A stretch of 64,000 nucleotides of DNA from CAYPTY01 sp964413935 (GTDB taxonomy: Bacteria > Bacteroidota > Rhodothermia > Balneolales > Balneolaceae). Under the pieces are notes generated by a model. The model was not told where the DNA came from, made no database searches, and was given only the letters and a program-made list of their open reading frames with translations. This document shows, piece by piece, positions 34,085-42,044 of the stretch. Location of the stretch: the NCBI GenBank assembly GCA_964413935.1, contig CAYPTY010000003.1, positions 1-64,000 on the forward strand. The letters are read 5' to 3'. Numbering within the stretch: the first letter of the stretch is position 1; each line of letters begins with the position of its first letter. Both the position numbers and the translations under genes were made by a program.

Positions 34085-35316
34085 TACATGTACTCCGAAA
34101 TGGTTCCCATGTCTTTATCACCGCGCCCGCTGCAGTTCAGTACAACGATTTCATCGGGGGATGTTTCCGGCATCAGCGTGTTCAGGTAGGCCACGGCATG
34201 TGCCGTTTCCAGGGCCGGAATGATGCCCTCTTTCTCAGAAAGCAGTTTTACACCTTCCATCGCTTCCGAATCGGTAACCGCGCGATACTCTACCCGCCCT
34301 GTATCAAACAGATAGGAATGTTCCGGGCCGATTCCAGGATAATCCAGTCCGGCACTGATGGAATGAGCCAGCTGTACCTGTCCGCCCTCATCCTGAAGCA
34401 GATAACTGATAAAACCGTGCAGAATACCCGGCTTGCCTTTGGTAAGGGTTGCTGCGGTTTTATCGGTTTCTGCACCATATCCTGCTGCTTCCACGCCTAT
34501 AATCCGAACCTCTTCGTCCAGAAAAGGATGATAAAAGCCAATAGCATTGGATCCCCCGCCCACGCAGGCAATGAGATAATCCGGGCCTTTGCCTTCGGCT
34601 TCCATCAGTTGATAGCGGGTTTCCTCACCAATCACCCGATGAAAATTTCGAACCATCATGGGATAGGGATGCGGTCCCACCACCGAACCAATGATGTAAA
34701 AGGTGTTTTCCACGTTGGTAACCCAGTCACGAATGGCTTCATTGGTGGCATCTTTAAGGGTTTGGGAACCACTGGTTACCGGAACAACCTTAGCTCCAAG
34801 TAACTTCATGCGATCTACATTAAGCTTCTGCCGCACAGTATCTTCAGCTCCCATGTACACCACACATTCCATGCCGAATTTTGCACAGGCTGTAGCCGTG
34901 GCTACGCCATGCTGACCTGCCCCGGTCTCAGCAATAATCCGGGTTTTTCCCATGCGCCTGGCCAGCAGAATCTGTCCGATGGCATTGTTAATTTTATGCG
35001 CTCCGGTATGACAGAGGTCTTCCCTTTTAAGATAAATTTTCGCTTTTCCAAAGTGCTTGGTGAGCTTATCGGCGTAGGTGAGCTTGGTCGGCCTGCCAAC
35101 ATATTCATCCAGCAGGGAGCGAAATTCATCCATAAAAGCCGGATCGTCCATAGCCAGGGCATATTCCTTCTCCAGCTCTTCCAGGGCCGGAATCAGGATT
35201 TCAGGCACGAATTTGCCGCCATAGGCTCCGAAATAGCCTCTGGCATCGGGTTGATTATAGGTTTCTGTCTTTTTCATTTTCTCCAATTTCATTGACTTAA
35301 CATTCATTGACTTCAC
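34084..35316 (-). CDS. trpB: Tryptophan synthase beta chain
   Basis: A PLP enzyme joining indole and serine. GYFGAYGGKFVPEIL starts the core, the PLP lysine is in EDLCHTGAHKINN near 107, and the phosphate-binding GGGSNAIG is near 255. Length is about 410 residues from the GTG at 35316, which overlaps the trpF stop (GTGA). In-frame ATGs at 35307, 35292 and 35277 are alternatives, and the family usually starts near the last. The 5' end contains a duplicated AAGTCAATGAA element (M-N/K context), possibly a slippage duplication. Confidence 0.95.
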   Translation of the reverse strand: MKSMNVKSMKLEKMKKTETYNQPDARGYFGAYGGKFVPEILIPALEELEKEYALAMDDPAFMDEFRSLLDEYVGRPTKLTYADKLTKHFGKAKIYLKREDLCHTGAHKINNAIGQILLARRMGKTRIIAETGAGQHGVATATACAKFGMECVVYMGAEDTVRQKLNVDRMKLLGAKVVPVTSGSQTLKDATNEAIRDWVTNVENTFYIIGSVVGPHPYPMMVRNFHRVIGEETRYQLMEAEGKGPDYLIACVGGGSNAIGFYHPFLDEEVRIIGVEAAGYGAETDKTAATLTKGKPGILHGFISYLLQDEGGQVQLAHSISAGLDYPGIGPEHSYLFDTGRVEYRAVTDSEAMEGVKLLSEKEGIIPALETAHAVAYLNTLMPETSPDEIVVLNCSGRGDKDMGTISEYM

Positions 35317-35978
35317 AGTTCTTCCTCTTTCCAGATTTCCCTCATTTGATCCATGAAGTATTCTATTTTTTTAAAATCCTTAAGTCCGGGTTCCTCCTCC
35401 AGGCTGCTCGAAAGATCAACAGCGTAAGGTTTTATCGTTTGTATGGCTGATCTGATGTTTTCCGCATTCAATCCGCCACTCAGAAATACCGGCAGGTCCG
35501 GATTGATTTCATCCAGCAGTTTCCAGTCGAATACCTGACCGGTACCGCCCCACTGTTCACCGGTTTTGTGGTCAAAGAGCAGATAATCGGCTACCTCAGC
35601 ATACTCAGCAACCTTTGCTTTTAAATCATCCACATTACTGTTTTTTTCGATGTGAATGGCTTTAATCAGCGGTTTATCGATCAGTTTACAATAATCGGGC
35701 GATTCATTTCCATGCAGCTGCACCAGATCAATTCCGGTCTGCCGGCTGATGCTGTTCACATCATCCAGCGGCTGATTCACAAATACACCCACACATTGCG
35801 GTCCTTCCAGCCAGTTTATGATGGCTCCGGCTTTTCCCGGTTCAATAAAGCGGGGACTTCCCTCGAAAAAAATAAAACCCAGGTAATCGACCAGTGCACC
35901 GGAAGTAAAGCGGGCATCCTCCAGATTGGTGATGCCGCAAATCTTGACTTTGGTTCTTAGTTCCGGATTCTCAAACAT
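35313..35978 (-). CDS. trpF: Phosphoribosylanthranilate isomerase
   Basis: A 221-residue TIM-barrel enzyme. KICGITNLEDA near 12-22 carries the catalytic Cys, VGVFVNQ near 62, VQLHGNES near 85, and the catalytic Asp region LLFDHKTGEQWGGTG near 132-146 is present. It overlaps trpC by eight bases and trpB by four, so it is part of the coupled trp run. It is a separate gene, not fused to trpC as in enterobacteria. Confidence 0.95.
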   Translation of the reverse strand: MFENPELRTKVKICGITNLEDARFTSGALVDYLGFIFFEGSPRFIEPGKAGAIINWLEGPQCVGVFVNQPLDDVNSISRQTGIDLVQLHGNESPDYCKLIDKPLIKAIHIEKNSNVDDLKAKVAEYAEVADYLLFDHKTGEQWGGTGQVFDWKLLDEINPDLPVFLSGGLNAENIRSAIQTIKPYAVDLSSSLEEEPGLKDFKKIEYFMDQMREIWKEEEL

Positions 35979-36789
35979 GGGATTCTGTTTTTTCTATTAA
36001 AGCCTGCACGCCGGTTTTGAGCTCATTCAAAGCTTTCCCGGGTTGTTCTTGTCTCATCAGGCTTTCTCCGATGAGGGCGGCATGAATACCAGCCTGATAT
36101 GAGGTGAACAGGTCCTCAGCGGTATTCAATCCTGATTCGGATACTTTTATCACCCCTTCAGGAGCACGATTCAGCAGTTCAATACCCCGGTGCACATCCA
36201 CCTCAAAGGTATTCAGGTCACGATTATTCACCCCCAGAATGGGTGTGCTTTCAAAATTTACCTTCTCAAAATCGGCTTCGTTATAGCATTCGGTCAGGGT
36301 TTGTAAACCGTATTCCTGAGCAGCATGCTGCAATTCGGCCAGCTGTGTTTCACTGCAGATGGTGGCGATCAGCAATACCGCATCGGCCCCATGTGCCCTG
36401 GCTTCTGCAATCTGATAGGGATCAATGATAAAATCTTTGCGCAGACAGGGAAGCTCCACTCTGCCGGCAATTTCAGAAAGATACTCAAGACTTCCCTGGA
36501 AAAAAGGTTCATCGGTCAGTATGGAAATGGCAGCGGCACCGGCATCCTCATAAGCAAGTGCGATGTCCAGAGGATTAAAATCCTCCCGAATTACGCCTTT
36601 GGATGGGGATGCTTTTTTGACTTCCGCAATCACAGCCACCTCACCCCTTCTGGCCAGGCTTTTTCTGAAATCGATGCGGCTTTTTTCATATGCTTCAAAG
36701 CTCTCAAAATCTTTCAGGCTGACTTTTTTCCTGCGCTTTTTCAGGTCTGCGGCAGTCTGTTCAACTATGTTATCAAGAATACTGCTCAT
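35971..36789 (-). CDS. trpC: Indole-3-glycerol phosphate synthase
   Basis: A 272-residue TIM barrel. The N-terminal helical cap is followed by VIAEVKKASPSKGVI near 53-67 with the catalytic Lys and the phosphate-binding Ser-Pro-Ser. LRKDFIIDPYQI near 115, LGVNNRDL near 188 and ESGL near 218 also match. It starts by overlapping the trpD stop (ATGA). Confidence 0.96.
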   Translation of the reverse strand: MSSILDNIVEQTAADLKKRRKKVSLKDFESFEAYEKSRIDFRKSLARRGEVAVIAEVKKASPSKGVIREDFNPLDIALAYEDAGAAAISILTDEPFFQGSLEYLSEIAGRVELPCLRKDFIIDPYQIAEARAHGADAVLLIATICSETQLAELQHAAQEYGLQTLTECYNEADFEKVNFESTPILGVNNRDLNTFEVDVHRGIELLNRAPEGVIKVSESGLNTAEDLFTSYQAGIHAALIGESLMRQEQPGKALNELKTGVQALIEKTESHV

Positions 36790-37817
36790 GATGCGGCAAT
36801 ATCTTTTGTGGCTTGCAGGTAGTTATTCATAACCTCAAAGGCTTTTCCGCTTTCGATACTTTCAACCGCCCGATCCCGGGCTTCTTTGACATCTTTGGTG
36901 AGGCCGGATGCATAAATTCCAAAGGCCGCGTTCAGGGCCACAATATCTTTTTGCGCCTTATTGGATTCGTTTTTGAGGATGTCTGTAAGAATGCGTGCGT
37001 TATCCGCTTTGGTTCCGCCTATCAGATCCCTGAAATCGGCACGTTCAAAGCCCAGATCCTGAGGCATAAATTCAAAAGAAGCTTTCTGGCGGCTTCCATC
37101 AAACTCAAAAATGGTGGATGGCGCAGTTACACTGAGTTCGTCCAGTCCGTCGGCAGAATGGAAGGTAAAGGCTCTGGTTACCCCCAGTTTGGTGAGGATC
37201 TGCATCATATTCTGGGCCACATATTCGCTGTAGGCTCCAATCACATAACGGTTTACACCGGCAGGATTTACCATCGGGCCCAGAATATTGAAAAAGGTTC
37301 GAAAACCAAGCTGTCGTCTTGCCGGCATCACATATTTCATCCCCGGATGGAACATGGGCGCGAACATGAAAGCCATGCCCACTTCCTCGAAAACCTTTTT
37401 GGTTTGATCTGCATCCAGCTCAATCACAGCACCGAGTGCTTCCATCACATCCGCAGAACCCACGTTTGAGGATGCCGACCGGTTGTTATGCTTGATAATG
37501 GGTACACCCGCTCCGGCCACTGCGAAAGCAGCTGCCGTAGAAATATTGAAGGTTCCGGATTTATCCCCGCCGGTTCCCACCAGATCCACCGCATTTTCCA
37601 CCTCCAGCTCTACTTTTACCGCATATTTTCGCATGACGCGAACAAAGGCGGTTAATTCCTCCACGGTTTCATTTTTAATGGTCATTGCCGTCAAAAAGCC
37701 TGCAACCTGTTCGGTGGAGGCCTCCCCTTTGAAGATCTGCTCCATCGACCATTCCGCTTCCGATTCGGTCAGATGCAGCGACCGGGATAATTTTTCGAGT
37801 ATGATTTTAAAAGTCAT
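36786..37817 (-). CDS. trpD: Anthranilate phosphoribosyltransferase
   Basis: A 343-residue transferase joining anthranilate to PRPP. The PRPP-binding GTGGDKSGTFNIS is near 82-94, KHNNRSASSNVGSADVME near 112-129, and the catalytic-region FLFAPMFHPGMKYV-like segment (MAFMFAPMFHPG) near 150. It starts by overlapping the trpG stop (ATGA). It is unfused, unlike the enterobacterial TrpGD protein. Confidence 0.95.
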   Translation of the reverse strand: MTFKIILEKLSRSLHLTESEAEWSMEQIFKGEASTEQVAGFLTAMTIKNETVEELTAFVRVMRKYAVKVELEVENAVDLVGTGGDKSGTFNISTAAAFAVAGAGVPIIKHNNRSASSNVGSADVMEALGAVIELDADQTKKVFEEVGMAFMFAPMFHPGMKYVMPARRQLGFRTFFNILGPMVNPAGVNRYVIGAYSEYVAQNMMQILTKLGVTRAFTFHSADGLDELSVTAPSTIFEFDGSRQKASFEFMPQDLGFERADFRDLIGGTKADNARILTDILKNESNKAQKDIVALNAAFGIYASGLTKDVKEARDRAVESIESGKAFEVMNNYLQATKDIAAS

Positions 37818-38383
37818 GATCCTGAATGAATCCAGTTTTTAACGATTTTGGGACCTTCAACGGTGAGAATACTCTCTGGATGAAACTGTATGCCCTCCAC
37901 CGGGAATTCCTTATGTCTCACTCCCATGATGACACCATCCGCTGTTCTGGCGGTAACAGTAAGCTCTTCCGGTATGCTTTGCGGTTTCAGCACCAGTGAG
38001 TGATAACGGGTTGCGGTAAAGGTTTTGGGAACGTCTTTGTAGATCAGGCCGGAATCATGCTCAACCTCTGAGGTTTTACCATGCATGAGGTTGGGAGCGT
38101 GAACCACCTGGGCACCATACACTTCACCTATAGCCTGATGTCCAAGGCAAACGCCCAGCACCGGTGTATCCTTTCCAAACTGCCGAATGATACTCTCCGT
38201 GATGCCTGCATCGGCAGGTCGGCCCGGACCCGGTGAAATCAGAATCTTATCCGGTTTCATTTCGCCGATTTCCCCGAGGCTGATGGCATCATTCCGAAAC
38301 ACTGTATAGTCATCGGTTTCTCCGGCAACGATGTGTACCAGGTTGTAGGTAAAAGAATCGTAATTATCGATAATCAGAATCAT
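37814..38383 (-). CDS. trpG: Anthranilate synthase component II (glutamine amidotransferase)
   Basis: A 189-residue class I glutamine amidotransferase supplying ammonia to TrpE. The oxyanion PGPGRPADAG is near 51-60, the nucleophile Cys79 lies in LGVCLGHQAIGE, and the His-Glu pair in GIQFHPES near 170. It may also serve as PabA. The gene follows trpS after an 11-bp gap, so the synthetase gene separates the two anthranilate synthase subunits. Confidence 0.95.
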   Translation of the reverse strand: MILIIDNYDSFTYNLVHIVAGETDDYTVFRNDAISLGEIGEMKPDKILISPGPGRPADAGITESIIRQFGKDTPVLGVCLGHQAIGEVYGAQVVHAPNLMHGKTSEVEHDSGLIYKDVPKTFTATRYHSLVLKPQSIPEELTVTARTADGVIMGVRHKEFPVEGIQFHPESILTVEGPKIVKNWIHSGS

Positions 38384-38394
38384 AATCAGCTTTT

Positions 38395-39378
38395 CTAATA
38401 GTTCTTTACGATTCCTGTGGCTTCCCGGATGGGTTCCATTACTTCTTCCGCTCTTTCCCGGGCTTTGTTTCCACCCTCACGAAGTACATCGAATACATAG
38501 TCCGTATCCTGCTCCAATGCTTTTCTACGCTCCCTGGCTTCCGCAAAGTATTCCGTAATCATCTGCAGCAATTCTTTTTTGGCATGGCCATAGCCATAAC
38601 CGCCTGCCCGATACTTCTCCGCGATTTCGGCTTGTTCAACCTCGCTTGCAAACAATTTGATGAGTGCAAACACATTATCGGTATCCGGGTCTTTGGGTTC
38701 TTCCAGCGGAGTTGAATCGGTCTGAATAGACATTACCTTCTTTTTCAGGGCTTTTCCTTCATCGAAAATACCAATGGTGTTGTCATAACTCTTGCTCATC
38801 TTTCGCCCATCAACTCCGGGCACTATAGCGACAGACTTTAAAATATAAGGCTCGGGAATAATCAGTAATTCCTTGTCGTATATTCGGTTAAGCTTACCGG
38901 CTAAATCTCTTGTGATCTCAATATTCTGTTTCTGGTCTTCACCCACCGGCACCACATGAGAGTGATAAATGAGAATGTCGGCTGCCTGAAGAATGGGATA
39001 GGTAAAGAGTCCGATGTTCGGGCTGAGTCCGGCCGCGATCTTATCTTTGTAGGATACCCCTTTCTCCATCAGGCTCACCGGACAGAGCGTTCCGAGGATC
39101 CAGGCCAGCTCGGTTACCTGAGGAACGTCTGACTGAGCGAAGAAGGTGGCTTTTTCCGGGTCCAGCCCTAATGATAGGTAATCCAGGGTTACATCGATGG
39201 TGTTCTGACGCAGCTGATCTCCGTCGTTCAGAGAAGTAAGGGAGTGGTAGTTTGCGATGAAATAGAAGGCATCTCCCTCCTCCTGCATTCGGATATGCTG
39301 TCGCATAGCTCCGAAGTAGTTTCCGATGTGCAACTTTCCGGATGGCTGAATGCCGGATAAAATGGTTTTATTAGTCAT
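38395..39378 (-). CDS. trpS: Tryptophanyl-tRNA synthetase
   Basis: A 327-residue class I aminoacyl-tRNA synthetase charging tRNA(Trp). The HIGN signature (KLHIGNYFGAM) is near 17-20 and KMSKS (DGRKMSKSYDNT) near 195, both intact, so it should be active. It sits between trpE and trpG and overlaps the trpE stop (ATGA). That places charging under the same leader attenuator as synthesis, an arrangement that creates a feedback through charged tRNA(Trp). I see only this one trpS in the window; a second copy elsewhere is possible. Confidence 0.96.
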   Translation of the reverse strand: MTNKTILSGIQPSGKLHIGNYFGAMRQHIRMQEEGDAFYFIANYHSLTSLNDGDQLRQNTIDVTLDYLSLGLDPEKATFFAQSDVPQVTELAWILGTLCPVSLMEKGVSYKDKIAAGLSPNIGLFTYPILQAADILIYHSHVVPVGEDQKQNIEITRDLAGKLNRIYDKELLIIPEPYILKSVAIVPGVDGRKMSKSYDNTIGIFDEGKALKKKVMSIQTDSTPLEEPKDPDTDNVFALIKLFASEVEQAEIAEKYRAGGYGYGHAKKELLQMITEYFAEARERRKALEQDTDYVFDVLREGGNKARERAEEVMEPIREATGIVKNY

Positions 39379-40835
39379 TTGATGTCCAGGGCCACACTCA
39401 GGGCCTCAATTAATGCTTTGGCTTTGTTCTGTGTTTCTTCAAACTCTTTGGCCGGATCACTATCTGCAACAATACCTGCGCCGGCCTGAATATAGACTTT
39501 TCCGTTACGGGCAATCATAGTACGAATGGCTATACAGGTATCCATATTGCCGGAATAATCGAAATAACCGACTGCTCCTGCATAGAGTCCACGTTTGGTT
39601 GGCTCCATTTCATCAATAATCTGCATGGCACGAATTTTTGGAGCGCCGGATACGGTTCCGGCCGGGAAACACTGCATGAGTGCATCCACGGAAGTCTGAT
39701 CTTCTTTCAATTCACCAACCACATCCGAAACAATGTGCATCACATGCGAATAGCGTTCCACAACCTGATTGCGCTCCATTTTTACGCTTCCGGCTTCACA
39801 GACCCGCGATAAATCATTTCTGCCAAGGTCCACCAGCATCACGTGTTCCGCAATCTCTTTGGGATCATTAATCAATTCTTTTTCAAGCGACAGATCCTCT
39901 TCATGGTCTTTGCCCCGCGGGCGGGTACCGGCAATAGGCAGCAAGCGCACTTCATCATCCTGCACACGCACCAGCACTTCGGGAGACGACCCAATCACTG
40001 AAAAACCCTCATAATCCAGATAAAACAGGTATGGTGAAGGATTTACCATGCGCAGTGCGCGGTACAGCATAAAGGTGTCGCCTTTGAACGTTGTTTCGAA
40101 ACGCTGTGAAAGGACCACCTGAAAGATGTCGCCCTCATAAATATGATCCTTGGCCTTCACTACCATATCCTCGAAGCGCTCCTGAGTCAGGTTTGACCCA
40201 ATTTTTGAGGTCTCAATTTCAAAGGTATTGCTTTGTTCGGGTGCCTGATGTACCAGTGCTTCCATTTCCTTCAATCGATGCATAGCTTTCGACCAGGCTT
40301 TATCTGCATTGGTTTTCTCATTCACAAAAACCGATTTGATGAGCACAATCTGATGCTTCACATGGTCAAAGGCATAGATTTCATTATAAAAAGCCCAGAT
40401 GGCCTCAGGCAGATTCAGATCATCTTCAGGGACATCGGGTAAATCCTCAACCTGCCGGAAAGTATCATAGGCGCTGAATCCAACCGCTCCACCGGTTAAC
40501 CGGGGCAGATCCGAGATCTCAGGTTCAGTAAAAGCATTGGTCAGATAGCGAAGTGCATCGAAATAAGAACTTTCAAGACGAATCTTCTCCTCATGATTTC
40601 GAAGAAATGTCTGTGTTCCGTCAAATTCCAACACCTGAAAAGGATCACGCCCCAGAAAGGAATACCGCGCCAGATTCTCACCCCCCACAACCGATTCGAG
40701 CAGAAAAGGCATTTCCGCACCTTCCCGAAGATTCAGGAAAAGGGATACCGGGGTCAGGGTATCGGCCAGTAAGCGCTTATGCACGGGAACTACCGAATAT
40801 TCTTTTGCGAGTTCTTTAAATGTTGCTTTGTTCAT
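39375..40835 (-). CDS. trpE: Anthranilate synthase component I
   Basis: A 486-residue chorismate-using enzyme. The N-terminal regulatory segment MPFLLESVVGGENLARYSF contains the LLES motif (45-48), which in TrpE binds feedback tryptophan. The catalytic C-terminal part has GDIFQVVLSQRF near 240, PIAGTRPRGK near 310, DLGRNDLSRV near 345 and AGAGIVADSDP near 455. Its ATG follows the U-run of the attenuator terminator by five bases. It is the first structural gene of the trp-bio run. Confidence 0.96.
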   Translation of the reverse strand: MNKATFKELAKEYSVVPVHKRLLADTLTPVSLFLNLREGAEMPFLLESVVGGENLARYSFLGRDPFQVLEFDGTQTFLRNHEEKIRLESSYFDALRYLTNAFTEPEISDLPRLTGGAVGFSAYDTFRQVEDLPDVPEDDLNLPEAIWAFYNEIYAFDHVKHQIVLIKSVFVNEKTNADKAWSKAMHRLKEMEALVHQAPEQSNTFEIETSKIGSNLTQERFEDMVVKAKDHIYEGDIFQVVLSQRFETTFKGDTFMLYRALRMVNPSPYLFYLDYEGFSVIGSSPEVLVRVQDDEVRLLPIAGTRPRGKDHEEDLSLEKELINDPKEIAEHVMLVDLGRNDLSRVCEAGSVKMERNQVVERYSHVMHIVSDVVGELKEDQTSVDALMQCFPAGTVSGAPKIRAMQIIDEMEPTKRGLYAGAVGYFDYSGNMDTCIAIRTMIARNGKVYIQAGAGIVADSDPAKEFEETQNKAKALIEALSVALDIK

Positions 40836-40840
40836 GAAAT

Positions 40841-40873
40841 AAAAAAACCCACCGTTCAGACAAACAGTGGGTT
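40841..40873 (-). terminator. trp attenuator terminator hairpin
   Basis: On the minus strand an 11-bp stem (AACCCACTGTT at 40873-40863 with AACGGTGGGTT at 40856-40846, one G-U pair) with a 6-base loop runs straight into seven U (40847-40841). Only five bases separate the U-run from the trpE ATG. The upstream arm can instead pair with CAGTGGG at 40913-40907 to form an antiterminator. Confidence 0.93.
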
Positions 40874-40900
40874 AATTGATCATTTCTAATTGCTACACAA

Positions 40901-40944
40901 ACACTTCCCACTGCCGGTTAATTTACCAGCCACCACCAGGAAGT
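40901..40944 (-). promoter_or_regulatory. trp attenuator segments 1 and 2 (antiterminator and protector)
   Basis: ACTTCC in the leader peptide codons (40944-40939) can pair with GGAAGT (40908-40903). CAGTGGG (40913-40907) can pair with CCCACTG (40871-40865) of the terminator arm. The two pairings overlap and exclude each other. A ribosome stalled on the Trp codons covers segment 1, freeing segment 2 to form the antiterminator. Confidence 0.88.
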
Positions 40945-40965
40945 ATTTTGCAGGTTTTTTTGCAT
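40918..40965 (-). CDS. trpL: trp leader peptide with three consecutive Trp codons
   Basis: ATG at 40965 opens a 15-codon frame, MQKNLQNTSWWWLVN, ending in TAA at 40920-40918. Three adjacent TGG codons (40938-40930) form the sensing site. It lies on the same strand as trpE, 82 bases before its start, and just upstream of the competing hairpins. In established trp attenuation a ribosome stalls here when charged tRNA(Trp) is low, allowing read-through into trpE. There is no Shine-Dalgarno sequence; the likely promoter places the transcript start within a few bases of this ATG. Confidence 0.92.
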   Translation of the reverse strand: MQKNLQNTSWWWLVN

Positions 40966-40969
40966 GCCG

Positions 40970-40999
40970 CAAAGATAAGAGGACAACCCGAATATTCAA
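40970..40999 (-). promoter_or_regulatory. Probable trp operon promoter, Bacteroidota type
   Basis: TATCTTTG (40977-40970 on the minus strand) exactly fits the TAnnTTTG -7 consensus of Bacteroidota. A TTG (40999-40997) lies 19 bases upstream, within the usual spacing for the -33 element. The implied start site is at or within a few bases of the leader-peptide ATG, so the leader mRNA may be leaderless. Confidence 0.7.
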
Positions 41000-41219
41000 T
41001 ACTGAAAGGCAATTTTCCCCATTTTTTTGAACATTACCACCAAACGAAGGCATTATTGCATAACCAATCGCCTGGCCGCCCCCTGAATTTGCATTCACCT
41101 TTGTATTCAAGATTCTGAATGCCTAATATTGGCTTATTCAGTTTAACCAAAAAGCTCAGCTTATACCTTACCGCTACAAGGAATCACAAACCCCATCATC
41201 TTAACCGATTTTCTTTTCC

Positions 41220-42044
41220 TTGAATAAACTGAACCTCCTTTCTCCCCTAATACTGTGCGGGATAGTGTTGCTAAGCCTTTCATCATGTGATGAAACTCCG
41301 GGAAACAGTCTTGACCAGAGTCAGGATGCGGTGGTACAGTCTATGTCCGTATCGCCGTCTTCCATCAGCTTCCAGCGAAGTGACGGGATTAAGGACACTG
41401 CCGTAAGCATTACCGTTTCGGCTGTGATCACGGGAATTGAATCTGCTTCAGATCAACTCACACCGGAGGTTGCGGTATTCCAGCTGGGAGCTCAGGGCGA
41501 GGCAGAATACAGCGGGAGTTTGCAGCCTGCATCACAGCCTGATACATTCGAGTCTACTTTCGATATAAGGCTTAACACATTGGACTTCAAACAGTTTGAG
41601 GTTTATGTGTATGCCGGAAGGGAATCCGGACGCAGCAACTGGGTGAGCCGTCGGTTGAGTGTGGAGGGATTTGCAAATGCAGCTCCGGTCATACTTGAAG
41701 TGGACAATCCTTCCGAGGTGGTTATACCTGCTGGCCCTGGCGCAATACCCGTATCCTTCACCGCAAAAGTGACCGATGAGGATGGACAGAATACCATTCG
41801 TGAGGTACAGATTTTATTTGAAAACGAAGACGGCAGCATCCTCACCCCTTCAACAAACCTGCTGCGTGATGATGGCTCTGCTGATAGTGGTGATTTCGCA
41901 GCCGGCGATTCCGTATATACCATTACCTTTCAGATAGACCAGAACAATACTCCAAGCAACCGGCAGGCCCTGTATTTCGCCATAGATAATGCCGGTCTCA
42001 GCAGCGACACCCTGAGTTTACCATTTAACATCGTACGTAACTGA
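41220..42044 (+). CDS. Exported lipoprotein with Ig-like domains
   Basis: A 274-residue protein starting at TTG (41220); the frame upstream hits a stop 16 bases earlier. The signal peptide ends in LSLSSC (lipobox Cys near 23). Two beta-sandwich-like segments follow: SMSVSPSSISFQRSDGIKDT and the second ending AKVTDEDGQNTIREVQILFENEDG, which resembles cadherin/Big-like repeats. No catalytic motif is visible. It is coupled by ATGA overlap to the propeller gene and so is the first gene of the exported/PorV run. Confidence 0.7.
   Translation: MNKLNLLSPLILCGIVLLSLSSCDETPGNSLDQSQDAVVQSMSVSPSSISFQRSDGIKDTAVSITVSAVITGIESASDQLTPEVAVFQLGAQGEAEYSGSLQPASQPDTFESTFDIRLNTLDFKQFEVYVYAGRESGRSNWVSRRLSVEGFANAAPVILEVDNPSEVVIPAGPGAIPVSFTAKVTDEDGQNTIREVQILFENEDGSILTPSTNLLRDDGSADSGDFAAGDSVYTITFQIDQNNTPSNRQALYFAIDNAGLSSDTLSLPFNIVRN

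Larger units (their letters stand above)
40836..41219. other. Divergent regulatory region, 384 bp, holding the trp leader
   Basis: The trpE-proximal 165 bases hold the minus-strand leader, its hairpins and a promoter, listed separately. The remaining stretch must hold the plus-strand promoter for the lipoprotein-PorV run; TTTG (41100-41103), 20 bases, TAATATTG (41124-41131) is a candidate with one mismatch to the Bacteroidota -7 consensus. Confidence 0.6.

Noticed and set aside
33497..34189. A 230-codon plus-strand frame across trpA and trpB
   Set aside because: It is antisense to two enzymes with intact motifs, and no start or family feature supports it.
36813..37469. A 218-codon plus-strand frame inside trpD
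   Set aside because: It is antisense to trpD, whose PRPP motif and length are complete.
40886..41110. A 74-codon minus-strand open frame overlapping the trp leader
   Set aside because: It runs through the promoter and leader hairpins, has no family features, and conflicts with the much better-supported 15-codon leader in another frame.
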